A DNA stretch of 51,171 nt from Candidatus Methanophagaceae archaeon (GTDB lineage Archaea > Halobacteriota > Syntropharchaeia > Alkanophagales > Methanospirareceae). The position numbers were made by a program, and so were the translations under genes. A model generated the notes under the pieces. It was not told the DNA's origin. It ran no database searches and saw nothing but the letters and a program-made list of their open reading frames with translations. Below, piece by piece: positions 15,717-23,268 of this stretch. Every line of letters starts with the position of its first letter. Position 1 is the first letter of the stretch. Location of the stretch: assembly GCA_003194435.1 (NCBI GenBank), contig PQXC01000002.1, positions 123,338 to 174,508 of the forward strand, written 5' to 3'.

Positions 15717-17045
15717 ATGGAGAACACTTACAACACAAACAATAGGAAATGGCTGAAATCGCACCATGATACGCTATTCCCGTTTTTCCCATACCTCAAG
15801 AGGAAGCGTATCGAATGGCTGTTTGATAAATTAAGAGATAAAGGAGCGGAAAAGGGTGCGTTATATGTTCACATCCCTTTCTGCAGTGGTAAATGCACCT
15901 TCTGTATACTCACAAAGGAGCCACTTCCGCATCGTTCGCATACAGCAAATTATGTGAACGCAGTTCTGGAAGAAGCGAGTGCGTGGCGCGATTACTTTTC
16001 TCCGGTGGAAACTGTTTACATAGGCGGTGGCACTCCCACGTCACTCTCCTCAGAAGAACTCAAGTTGCTATTTGAAGGACTGGGAGAAATATTTAGAATA
16101 GAGAAGGATGCGGAAATCAGTATTGAAACAACCGCCAGCGAACTCACAGAAGCTAAAATGAACCTGCTTGCAGAATTGGGTGTCAACCGCCTTAGCATGG
16201 GTGTTCAGACATTCAATCTCGGCTTGAGAAATATTCTTGGAAGAAGAGGCGGGGGTAAAGAAGTCATTAAGAAATTGAATAGAGCGAGAGAGGTCTTTCC
16301 GCTCCTTACGATAGATATTCTGTATGATGTTCCGGGGCAAGAGAAGAGGGACGTAATAATTGATTTGCAAAAATCCGTGGGGATAGGTATTGATGGCATC
16401 TCCCTTTATCCTTTGATATACAGTCCCAAAGCGCCAATAACTAAACGATTCAAGCAACCACCAATCGAAATCGCAATGAGCATCTTTGAAACCGCAAAGA
16501 ACTTTCTGGAAGATAATGGATACAACCACATAAATATCAACCATTTCACAAACGGGCGAGATAAATTCCGCTATTCTACGTATTTCAATAATTTGGGGAA
16601 CGTTCTCGGTTTAGGTGCCGGGGCAACGGGTTTTCTGGCTGATTGCTTCATGAAGCACCAATCTACAAGTGAAAAATACATCCGAGATAGAGCGGGAAAC
16701 GTCTTTAACGTGCCTGCGAATGTCATCCCCGTGTTGTGGTGCGTATCGCAAATCCAATACGGCAAGATAGATATAGAAACACCGCGAAGGAGATGGGATT
16801 TTGAGCCGCTTGAGGCGTTTGCCACGACCATAGAAAAATGCATGGACAGCGAGGAGATGATAGTCAGGAAGAATGTAATCGAACTCACCACGAAGGGTAT
16901 GTTCTGGGCGAATACGATCGGTGCGGAGATGGCGGTTGAATGTTTATACAACGGAAGAGGAGAACTCGTGAGCCTTGAAGATAAGCCTTCTAAAATTGCA
17001 AAGGAGATCATGCTTGATAAGATAAGAAGCAGGAAGGACATATAA
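15717..17045 (+). CDS. HemN/HemW-like radical SAM protein
   Basis: 442 residues. The radical SAM cluster motif is PFCSGKCTFC (C-x3-C-x2-C, near residues 55-62), preceded by YVHI, and followed by YIGGGTPTSL, ETTASELT and LSMGVQTF, all hallmarks of the coproporphyrinogen III dehydrogenase-like (HemN/HemW/HutW) family; the end is the HemN C-terminal domain. Unlike true HemN the motif is C-F-C without the second Phe-Cys extension that I could verify, so a porphyrin oxidase role is not certain. Members next to ExbB/TonB genes in bacteria act in haem use, which fits this neighbourhood. It starts 33 bases after the DUF2149 gene, with an AAAGGA site. It is the last gene ahead of the Feo operators. 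Confidence 0.82.
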   Translation: MENTYNTNNRKWLKSHHDTLFPFFPYLKRKRIEWLFDKLRDKGAEKGALYVHIPFCSGKCTFCILTKEPLPHRSHTANYVNAVLEEASAWRDYFSPVETVYIGGGTPTSLSSEELKLLFEGLGEIFRIEKDAEISIETTASELTEAKMNLLAELGVNRLSMGVQTFNLGLRNILGRRGGGKEVIKKLNRAREVFPLLTIDILYDVPGQEKRDVIIDLQKSVGIGIDGISLYPLIYSPKAPITKRFKQPPIEIAMSIFETAKNFLEDNGYNHININHFTNGRDKFRYSTYFNNLGNVLGLGAGATGFLADCFMKHQSTSEKYIRDRAGNVFNVPANVIPVLWCVSQIQYGKIDIETPRRRWDFEPLEAFATTIEKCMDSEEMIVRKNVIELTTKGMFWANTIGAEMAVECLYNGRGELVSLEDKPSKIAKEIMLDKIRSRKDI

Positions 17046-17058
17046 CAGAACATAAGCC

Positions 17059-17082
17059 TTCGGTTTTTTATCCAAAACCTAA
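17059..17082. promoter_or_regulatory. 24-bp palindromic operator, Feo cluster, distal copy
   Basis: TTCGGTT-N10-AACCTAA; same form as the site at 10148-10171. Its centre is 29 bases from the next copy, almost three helical turns. Confidence 0.6.
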
Positions 17083-17087
17083 CATTT

Positions 17088-17111
17088 TTAGGTTTATTTA
17101 GCAAAACCGAA
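17088..17111. promoter_or_regulatory. 24-bp palindromic operator, Feo cluster, proximal copy
   Basis: TTAGGTT-N10-AACCGAA, with half-sites identical to those of the ExbB-cluster copy. Confidence 0.6.
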
Positions 17112-17116
17112 CATTT

Positions 17117-17142
17117 TTAGGGCAGGATTTTTGTATCCCTAA
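17117..17142. promoter_or_regulatory. TTAGGG-N14-CCCTAA palindrome, Feo cluster
   Basis: Same spacing and same 5-base distance to the upstream palindrome as at 10177-10202. Together they form a composite operator shared by the two clusters. Confidence 0.55.
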
Positions 17143-17171
17143 CTTTTAATTAGAGATAGAGAAAGACAAAG

Positions 17172-17879
17172 ATGAAATTGTTGAGCGAAGTCGAGCCCGA
17201 GGTGAAAGTGTCGGTAAAGAGAATAGATGGTGGATTGGAGGTCAAAGGGAATCTGGAGGAATTGGGCATTTCAGAAGGAACTGAACTCACAGTAGTGGCT
17301 ACTGAGCCCGTGCACGTGCACGCGGGACCTATCTCACTGAGAGTAGCGGGAAAAGAAACCGTCGTAGCTCGCGGATGGGCGGATAAGGTCTATGTGGAGA
17401 GAGGAGGCGCGACGGTTCCTCTTCTAAGGCTCGAAGCGGGAGAAAAGGGGACAGTGGGCACAATAGAAGGCGGAAAAGTCTTTGAAGATTTTTTCGCTCT
17501 GCTTGGCATAGAAAAAGGTAAGGAAATAGAGTTCCTGCGCCATCTACCCGATGACACGCTGGTGTTGAAGATAGACGACCACGAGATAAGTATGGGCGAG
17601 GGTCAGGCATCGAAACTGATGGCAGAACACGGAGGGAAAAACATTCAGGTTAATTATCTCGGAGAAAATGAGAAGGCGAAGATAAGCAAGATAATCGGAG
17701 GGACCTCGCTAAAGGAAAAATTTGAGCAAATGGGCGTAGTGGAAGGCAAAGAGATAACATTGGTCAGGAAGGAGACGCCAGCACCGAGTCCAAAAAGGGG
17801 AACCTACGTGCTCGCGAAGCTCGGTGAGCAACTGGTGACCATCGGACGCGGGCTCGCAGAGAAGGTCTGGGTTGAATAA
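17172..17879 (+). CDS. Three-domain FeoA-like protein
   Basis: 235 residues made of three consecutive FeoA/SH3-like domains (about 1-78, 79-155, 156-235). Each ends in the recognisable pattern of a strand, G-x-G/A and KVYVE or KVWVE (ARGWADKVYVE, GRGLAEKVWVE); the middle one is the most diverged (GEGQASKLM). FeoA is normally a single domain of about 75 residues that supports the FeoB ferrous-iron channel. First gene of the operon behind the double operator. The triple fusion in addition to two separate FeoA genes downstream is unusual. Confidence 0.8.
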   Translation: MKLLSEVEPEVKVSVKRIDGGLEVKGNLEELGISEGTELTVVATEPVHVHAGPISLRVAGKETVVARGWADKVYVERGGATVPLLRLEAGEKGTVGTIEGGKVFEDFFALLGIEKGKEIEFLRHLPDDTLVLKIDDHEISMGEGQASKLMAEHGGKNIQVNYLGENEKAKISKIIGGTSLKEKFEQMGVVEGKEITLVRKETPAPSPKRGTYVLAKLGEQLVTIGRGLAEKVWVE

Positions 17880-17905
17880 GTATAGTGAGGTGGTGGAAAG
17901 TAAAA

Positions 17906-18142
17906 ATGGACAATTACGGCGCCATGCTACCATTAAGCCGGTTGAAACCCGGAGAAGTGGGGCGAGTAATGGCTGTTGAAGGCGGACATGGAATTCGTCA
18001 GAAGCTGTTCTTGAGGGGTTTATTCGAGGGCAGCGTGGTTCGCGTGATTTCCTGTTACGGACCCGTTACCGTGGAGGTGGATAGAAGCACAGTCTCCATA
18101 GGCAGAGGAATGGCGCAAAAAATAATCGTGAGGAGGATATAA
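17906..18142 (+). CDS. feoA: FeoA domain protein
   Basis: 78 residues from ATG 17906; a GTG at 17885 is in frame but the GAGGTGG site fits the ATG. Typical FeoA: LSRLKPGEVGRV, GIRQKLFLRGLFEGSVVRV, then a final strand with SIGRGMAQKIIVRR. Supports ferrous-iron uptake through FeoB. It is 26 bases after the triple-domain gene and 3 bases before the next FeoA. Confidence 0.85.
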   Translation: MDNYGAMLPLSRLKPGEVGRVMAVEGGHGIRQKLFLRGLFEGSVVRVISCYGPVTVEVDRSTVSIGRGMAQKIIVRRI

Positions 18143-18145
18143 GAA

Positions 18146-18370
18146 ATGGAGAAGAAGTTGAGCGAGATGGATTTTGATGAGGAAGGAACGGTGAAGGAGA
18201 TAGATGAGAATTTGAAGAAGCAAGTAGCCGGTATGGGCATCAGAGTCGGTAAAAACATAAGAATGGCGACGAAACAGCCCATAAAAGGACCGGTGGTGGT
18301 AGAAGTGGACAAGTCGCTCACGTCTCTGGGCTTGGGCATAGCGGAGAAGATAATAGTGGAGGTGGGATAG
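18146..18370 (+). CDS. feoA: FeoA domain protein, second copy
   Basis: 74 residues, with VAGMGIRVGKNIRM and SLGLGIAEKIIVEV as FeoA signatures. Its stop is 1 base ahead of the FeoB GTPase start, so it is the FeoA most tightly coupled to FeoB. Confidence 0.83.
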   Translation: MEKKLSEMDFDEEGTVKEIDENLKKQVAGMGIRVGKNIRMATKQPIKGPVVVEVDKSLTSLGLGIAEKIIVEVG

Positions 18371-18371
18371 G

Positions 18372-18932
18372 ATGAAAATCTTATTGATGGGGCATCCGAA
18401 CGTGGGTAAAAGCGTCTTCTTCAATCGGCTGACGGGCGCGAGAGTCTTTGAGTCGAATTATCCGGGCACGACGGTGGATTTCATGAAAGGCTGGATGCGG
18501 CTGGAAGGCGAGGATGTCGAGCTGATAGACGTGCCAGGAACGTTCTCTCTGGAGCCAAAAGATAAAGCGGAGGAGGTAGCGGTGAAAATGCTTACCGAGA
18601 ATAAAGATTCGGTGGTGGTATGCGTGCTCGACGCGTCGAAGGTAGAGCGGGGTCTTTACTTAGCTCTGGAAATCATTGAACGCGGTTACCCGGTTGTAGT
18701 GGCATTGAACATGTGGGACGTTGCGGAGGATAAGAACATAAGAATAGATGTGGAGAAACTGGAGCGGATTTTGGGCGTGCCCGTGGTGCCAACGACGGCG
18801 ATAAGTGGCGAAGGGTTCAAGGAGCTCGTATCTAAGCTAAAAGAAGCGAGACCCGTGAAGATAGAAGAAATCGTTGAGCGGGCAGGTGCAGGTAAAGAAG
18901 GAGGTGGTGAAGTTGCCGCTGTCAGTGGATGA
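18372..18932 (+). CDS. feoB: FeoB GTPase domain as a separate protein
   Basis: 186 residues. All G motifs are present: G1 GHPNVGKS (7-14), G2 Thr in NYPGTTVDF, G3 DVPG, G4 NMWD and G5 around TTAISGEG. In most organisms this domain is the N-terminal part of FeoB; here the gene ends after the GTPase and overlaps the membrane-domain gene by about 20 bases. It drives or gates ferrous-iron transport by GTP binding and hydrolysis. The overlap indicates translational coupling, not a frameshift, because both proteins have sensible ends and a ribosome-binding site lies inside the overlap. Confidence 0.88.
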   Translation: MKILLMGHPNVGKSVFFNRLTGARVFESNYPGTTVDFMKGWMRLEGEDVELIDVPGTFSLEPKDKAEEVAVKMLTENKDSVVVCVLDASKVERGLYLALEIIERGYPVVVALNMWDVAEDKNIRIDVEKLERILGVPVVPTTAISGEGFKELVSKLKEARPVKIEEIVERAGAGKEGGGEVAAVSG

Positions 18933-20169
18933 GCGCTGGGATCTGATAGAGAAGATAACGAAACAGACGGTGGAATTTGGTGCGTATAAGCATACACTGA
19001 AGGATGCGATTGCGGAACTCACGGTTAAGCCGCTTACCGGTATACCGGTAGCAATTGCGGTTTTGTATGGCTTCTGGTCGTTTTTCTGCGATTTCGCTGG
19101 CACTCTATTCACTGACGGCTTCATGGTTAAGATTTTTGATGAGCACTGGCTGCCGTGGTTGCAGTCGGTTTTTCCCGGTGGGTTAGGAAACCCGGTGTAT
19201 GCACTTATGGTAGATGCGGGGCACCTGGAGAATGGTGTGCTTGTACCCTCGGACAATTGTTTTGAGGCTTTTGGAGTGCTCACCAGCGGACTGTTCGTGC
19301 CTTTTGGCGTGGTTCTGTGGGCGGTGCTGGCGTTTTATCTGGTGTTTGCATTCCTGGAGGATATAGGCTATTTGCCAAGACTGGCGGTTCTCGTTGATAC
19401 AGTATTGCACAAAATAGGTCTGCACGGCTATGCGATTGTGCCCACTTTCCTTTCTCTGGGCTGCAATGTCCCGGGCGTAACGGCAACGAGAGTCCTGGAG
19501 ACGAGAAAACAGAGGTTCCTGATGATTACACTATTGGGGATATTTATCCCTTGCGGTGCGCAGATAGGAATCATGCAGGATTTAGTGCCGGAACTGATGG
19601 GCTGGATATTCCTTACTCTTGCTATCGGCTATCTGGGCTTTGGATACATCTTGAACAAAATCGTGCCCGGTGAGTCGCCAGAGATCATAATGGATGTGCC
19701 ACCGTATCGGATGCCAACATTGAGGAACATAGCGAGGAAGCTGTGGATAAGGACTTCGCGTTTCCTGCTCGTTGCGGTCCCTTTCGTTCTATTGGGCTGT
19801 CTGATTGTTGGTCTTATGTACCTGACGGGAGCGATGGACTGGTTAGCGTCTGTATTGGGTCCGTTACTAATAGTCTGGTTTGGAGTGCCGAAAGAGACGG
19901 TAGCGCCGTTAATAGCGGGCTTTCTGAGGAAAGATTTAGCGGTGGGAGTGCTCGGCGGTCTGATGGAACAGGGGGTAATGACTCACTTCCAGGTCTTCAC
20001 ATCCGTGGTTCTGCTCTGTATCTATTTCCCGTGCCTGGCGACGTTCGCACTGATGCTGAAGGAGGAGAACTGGAAAGAATTTCTCGGAAGCCTGGCTTCG
20101 CTTGTGGTGATGGTCTTTGTTTACGGTGGCTTGATACATTTAGTGGGGCTCATGCTGGGGGTGGCATAA
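18913..20169 (+). CDS. feoB: FeoB membrane (permease) domain as a separate protein
   Basis: About 419 residues from TTG 18913, chosen because AAGGAGGTG lies 6 bases before it; the frame is open further upstream. Around eight to ten membrane helices with the two FeoB Gate motifs: LGCNVPGVTATR in the middle and APLIAGFLRKDLAVG near the end. The Cys of the first Gate motif is present, as in ferrous-iron transporters. Paired with the GTPase just upstream to make a two-subunit FeoB. Confidence 0.88.
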   Translation: MPLSVDERWDLIEKITKQTVEFGAYKHTLKDAIAELTVKPLTGIPVAIAVLYGFWSFFCDFAGTLFTDGFMVKIFDEHWLPWLQSVFPGGLGNPVYALMVDAGHLENGVLVPSDNCFEAFGVLTSGLFVPFGVVLWAVLAFYLVFAFLEDIGYLPRLAVLVDTVLHKIGLHGYAIVPTFLSLGCNVPGVTATRVLETRKQRFLMITLLGIFIPCGAQIGIMQDLVPELMGWIFLTLAIGYLGFGYILNKIVPGESPEIIMDVPPYRMPTLRNIARKLWIRTSRFLLVAVPFVLLGCLIVGLMYLTGAMDWLASVLGPLLIVWFGVPKETVAPLIAGFLRKDLAVGVLGGLMEQGVMTHFQVFTSVVLLCIYFPCLATFALMLKEENWKEFLGSLASLVVMVFVYGGLIHLVGLMLGVA

Positions 20170-20170
20170 A

Positions 20171-20626
20171 ATGAACGAAATGGAAGAGAAATTTGGGCAG
20201 ATATATTTCACGATTTTGGGTGCAGTGGCACTGGCATTTGGCGCTGCGGAACTGATAGCAAGTGCGGGAGGCGGATTTACATGGGGGATTTTAGATTCTT
20301 CCGGCGCTACAGACCCCCTGTTCCTGCCGTGGAGAGCGATAATCCTCTTATCTGTGGGATTCTTTTACCTGAGCAGTGTGAAGGATTTCGCGGAGGTGCA
20401 TCAACTGGCGAAGGCGGTGATGGCGAGTATAATGATATGGATAGTTGCGGGAATGGCGATATGGACGAGGATAGCGAGTTCTATACCGGGGGAAGAGACG
20501 TGGTTCAACAGTTTAGAAGGCTTTTTAGCGAGTTATGCACCGCCGTACTGCCCGGAGATGTTTCTATTGCCGTTCTCGCTCGTGATTGTGTATTATATCA
20601 TGAAGGAGAAGGAAGCGGAGAAATGA
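20171..20626 (+). CDS. Small membrane protein of the Feo operon
   Basis: 151 residues with about four transmembrane helices (near 10-30, 52-67, 82-100 and 128-145) and a CPEMF motif before the last one. I do not recognise a family. It starts 1 base after the FeoB membrane gene and overlaps the next gene by ATGA, so it belongs to the same transcript and is probably an accessory of the transporter. Confidence 0.7.
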   Translation: MNEMEEKFGQIYFTILGAVALAFGAAELIASAGGGFTWGILDSSGATDPLFLPWRAIILLSVGFFYLSSVKDFAEVHQLAKAVMASIMIWIVAGMAIWTRIASSIPGEETWFNSLEGFLASYAPPYCPEMFLLPFSLVIVYYIMKEKEAEK

Positions 20627-21576
20627 AAAATGGAAGGAGCAGAAGCAAAATGCGAAGTGGAAAATTGCCATTAAAAGCAGTGGCAGTCACAATCATGGCA
20701 TTGGTTTTGATGGCGCTATCCACAGCGAGTTTTACCATTACCGTTGATGCGCACATGCCGGGTGCAAAGGCACCACCGGCGTTCGAGCTGTCGCCTATTG
20801 TAATCGCGGATGACGGGACAGAAATAGAGATAACGATAGAGGATGTGGGGAATTATCACAATGAGCGTATGAAGGAATTTAAGAGAGACATGCTTAAGAA
20901 GCAGAATAAAACAGAGGAAGAAATAGATAAGATAATAGAGAAGGAATTCGCAGGATCAACGGGTATCTGTCCATGTTCGTCATTTGCGTTCAGGGCAGCA
21001 CTGCTGGGTATATCAGAACTGTGGGGCGATGAGATACCGGAGAGAGCGGACATAAAGTTTATCACTCGCCGCCCCACACCGGGTGCTACGCAATGTCTTC
21101 AGTATATAACAGGGACGGGACCAGGAGTTCCAGATGTGAAGTCTAAAGGAGAGCTTCAGATGATTCTGCCCGATGGAACTGAAGTAACGGATTTGTCGGT
21201 AAAGAACCTCAAGAAGTACATGGTGGACATGAATTTAAGCAACTGGAACATAGTAATCATCCGGAAATCCACAGGTGACGAGTTTGAAGTGCAGGTGAAA
21301 GAAGGAGTGATTCCAGAGGGTTTCTTCGAGCTGAGGAAGAAGGTGAAAGTAGAGAAGACGGCGACACCGGAGGAAATAGAAGAATTCAGGACGCAGTGGG
21401 AAGCTGTAAGGGATGCGTTTCTAACACAACCGGACTGGGAGCTTTTTGAAGGTGTGGAAGAGCCGGAGGAGGAAGAACCTGATGTCGTGGGAGGCGCAAT
21501 ATTCTTCTCGATACTGGTGATAGGGCTTGGTTTGCTGCTGGTTCTGTCTCTCAGAGTAAGAGTAAAAGTGCGTTAA
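20623..21576 (+). CDS. Exported, membrane-anchored FmdE-like protein
   Basis: 317 residues from ATG 20623, which overlaps the previous stop. An N-terminal hydrophobic segment (about 16-36) serves as signal; a C-terminal helix (about 285-308) with a basic end serves as anchor. The central part, STGICPCSSFAFRAALLG through TPGATQCLQYITGTGP, resembles the FmdE family (known from formylmethanofuran dehydrogenase operons), in which a G-H-x-C-P motif and following Cys bind metal; here it is G-I-C-P-C, so His is replaced. The N-terminal part after the signal (VDAHMPGAK) contains a possible His ligand. Likely a surface metal-binding protein feeding the Feo system; the FmdE link is by motif only. Confidence 0.65.
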   Translation: MKNGRSRSKMRSGKLPLKAVAVTIMALVLMALSTASFTITVDAHMPGAKAPPAFELSPIVIADDGTEIEITIEDVGNYHNERMKEFKRDMLKKQNKTEEEIDKIIEKEFAGSTGICPCSSFAFRAALLGISELWGDEIPERADIKFITRRPTPGATQCLQYITGTGPGVPDVKSKGELQMILPDGTEVTDLSVKNLKKYMVDMNLSNWNIVIIRKSTGDEFEVQVKEGVIPEGFFELRKKVKVEKTATPEEIEEFRTQWEAVRDAFLTQPDWELFEGVEEPEEEEPDVVGGAIFFSILVIGLGLLLVLSLRVRVKVR

Positions 21577-21595
21577 AAATTCAAAGTGACATGAC

Positions 21596-21625
21596 AGGGA
21601 TAACCTTTCCCTTTTTTTCTCTTTT
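21596..21625 (+). terminator. Probable terminator of the Feo transcript
   Basis: AGGGA and TCCCT flank a 7-base loop, followed immediately by a T7 run and CTCTTTT. Lies 20 bases after the FmdE-like gene and ahead of the FeoC-like gene. Confidence 0.45.
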
Positions 21626-21653
21626 CATTATCCAGATTATCCAGAGGAATAAA

Positions 21654-21950
21654 ATGGTTTCAACTGAGGAGATACTGTGCCGGATAGAGAAAGGCGGCAC
21701 CTTAGATGAGCTTGCTGCGGAGTTTGGTATGAGGAAATCCGTGCTCGTGGCGAGGATAGAGTTCATGGTTCGTGCGGGCTATCTGTGCGAAATCAAATCG
21801 GGAGAAGGTCATGGATGTGGATGTGAAGGATGCCCGATGAGTAAAACGTGCAGTGTGCCCGTGCCTGGCGGTGGGAGAGGGTGGGTGAGGATGTATATGC
21901 TGACAGAAAAGGGTAGAGAATACATAGAAGGTGTCAGGAGGGATAAATAA
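21654..21950 (+). CDS. FeoC-like winged-helix protein with Cys cluster
   Basis: 98 residues from ATG 21654; the longer frame to 21591 runs through the terminator hairpin and is not used. Residues 1-45 are a small helix-turn-helix/winged-helix (TLDELAAEFGMRKSVLVARIEFMVRAGYL), and the wing carries CGCEGC-x4-TC, the arrangement expected for an Fe-S cluster in FeoC. FeoC proteins sense iron or oxygen and control FeoB stability. The gene closes the Feo locus. It could instead be a DNA-binding regulator of the shared operator. Confidence 0.72.
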   Translation: MVSTEEILCRIEKGGTLDELAAEFGMRKSVLVARIEFMVRAGYLCEIKSGEGHGCGCEGCPMSKTCSVPVPGGGRGWVRMYMLTEKGREYIEGVRRDK

Positions 21951-21953
21951 TAA

Positions 21954-22853
21954 ATGGAACAATTACAATTTCAAAAGGCGATTGAAGAATTTCAGCAATT
22001 GTTTATCTCAAATTCACTGAGATACTACACTGAGGCAGATATACATGTGGTCTTCTTCCGAATACTTGAAAAAGAATTGAGCAGTAGAAATCTTCTTCTC
22101 TTTGATGGAGATAAGCAATCCGTGCTTCATCGGGAATATCCCACATTTAACCGACTTTTGAAGGAAAAGGGTAAAAAGGGGTTATATGTTCCACAAAGGG
22201 AAATAAATAAAAATAAAAATTTGAGAGAAAGATTAAAGAAACAGCGCAGAGGACATTTCGATATTGCAATTTGGGACCCGGACCAATCATGGATGCTCAA
22301 TGAATTGAGAGACAAAAGTAGTTATCAAAATCCAAAGAAATGTTATTTTAAAGGGGCAAATAATAACGTGGTGCCATATAACCCGGTAAAATATGCATTT
22401 GAACTTAAATTCAATAGGTTAGGCACCGAACTTTTTAGAGAGCTGTACAATGATTTCTATAAATTATCATTGAGGAATGGGCGTGATAATGAAGAAGACA
22501 TACTCGAAGGTTATTTGATATATACAATTAGAAAGTCTCCAATAGAGACTTCAAAATTTACACGCGAGTCATACCAGTGGAGTAGTCATTTCCTGTCCGA
22601 CGAATCTTATTTTCTTAGCAAATTAAGAGACATCTCAATTGGAAAGAATATGAATTTGTATCTCAAAACGAACTTTACACTTGATGCACAAATAAAATCC
22701 TCTGGAACGAAAAAAACGAAAACAGAATCCAAAAATCGAGCCCTCGCTGATGAAATTGTCGAAAAAATGCAAATGGTGGGGGAAGATAGCATGGTGGATA
22801 ATCCTCAAAAGAGGATCAATATTGTTGTTATCGTTTCAACGACTGTTGACTGA
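21954..22853 (+). CDS. Hypothetical protein with a PD-(D/E)XK-like signature
   Basis: 299 residues, family not recognised. Lys-rich and more AT-rich than its neighbours. GHFDIAIW (D103) followed by YAFELKF (E150, K152) is the arrangement of a PD-(D/E)XK nuclease core, with a helical N-terminus (1-50). The tail after about residue 255 is low-complexity (TKKTKTESKNR). Starts 3 bases after the FeoC-like gene, but the composition suggests that it came from elsewhere. Could be a restriction-type or repair nuclease; moderate to low certainty. Confidence 0.6.
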   Translation: MEQLQFQKAIEEFQQLFISNSLRYYTEADIHVVFFRILEKELSSRNLLLFDGDKQSVLHREYPTFNRLLKEKGKKGLYVPQREINKNKNLRERLKKQRRGHFDIAIWDPDQSWMLNELRDKSSYQNPKKCYFKGANNNVVPYNPVKYAFELKFNRLGTELFRELYNDFYKLSLRNGRDNEEDILEGYLIYTIRKSPIETSKFTRESYQWSSHFLSDESYFLSKLRDISIGKNMNLYLKTNFTLDAQIKSSGTKKTKTESKNRALADEIVEKMQMVGEDSMVDNPQKRINIVVIVSTTVD

Positions 22854-22926
22854 CGACTGACTGGTGCATATAGCAATAGCAAATAAAGAATAAGAGGGGG
22901 AGTATATTTTATGGTGATATAAAAAG

Positions 22927-23268
22927 ATGAAGGAACTGTTAATCGCATCGGTGGCGTTTGCATTGTTCATCCTGTGTCCGAGGATGGCGGGTATGACGAA
23001 GGTCATATCAGATGCAAGCAATGTAAGCCTTGTCAAGGTTGTAGTAGTCGGAACAGTTGTTTCGCTTCCGCTGATAATAGCCATGGCACTCGTATTTGTG
23101 AGATACGGGCTTGTTGCGGCTCTGGCGTTTTGTGTAATTACGGATTTCGCAGCGGCATTTGCAATGCGCGAGATAAGTATGAAGGCGGGAGTGGAAACAC
23201 TTATAATCGCATTGTTCGTGCTTTTAGGTGTTAAAGTTGCGTCAATGCTCTCGGGCTGGGTGAGTTGA
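22927..23268 (+). CDS. Small membrane protein
   Basis: 113 residues, three to four hydrophobic helices (about 5-20, 38-60, 64-82, 92-110), family unknown. A GAGGGGGAG site lies upstream. The stop overlaps the next start by none (adjacent), so it is coupled with the methyltransferase at 23269. A decayed copy lies at 25269-25568. Confidence 0.65.
   Translation: MKELLIASVAFALFILCPRMAGMTKVISDASNVSLVKVVVVGTVVSLPLIIAMALVFVRYGLVAALAFCVITDFAAAFAMREISMKAGVETLIIALFVLLGVKVASMLSGWVS

Noticed and set aside
18874-18912. Earlier start for the FeoB membrane gene
   Set aside because: The upstream part overlaps the GTPase gene further and lacks a ribosome-binding site; AAGGAGGTG fits TTG 18913.
20281-20622. 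Longer start for the FmdE-like gene
   Set aside because: That part overlaps the membrane-protein gene at 20171 completely, and the ATG at 20623 is placed in an ATGA overlap directly before a signal segment.
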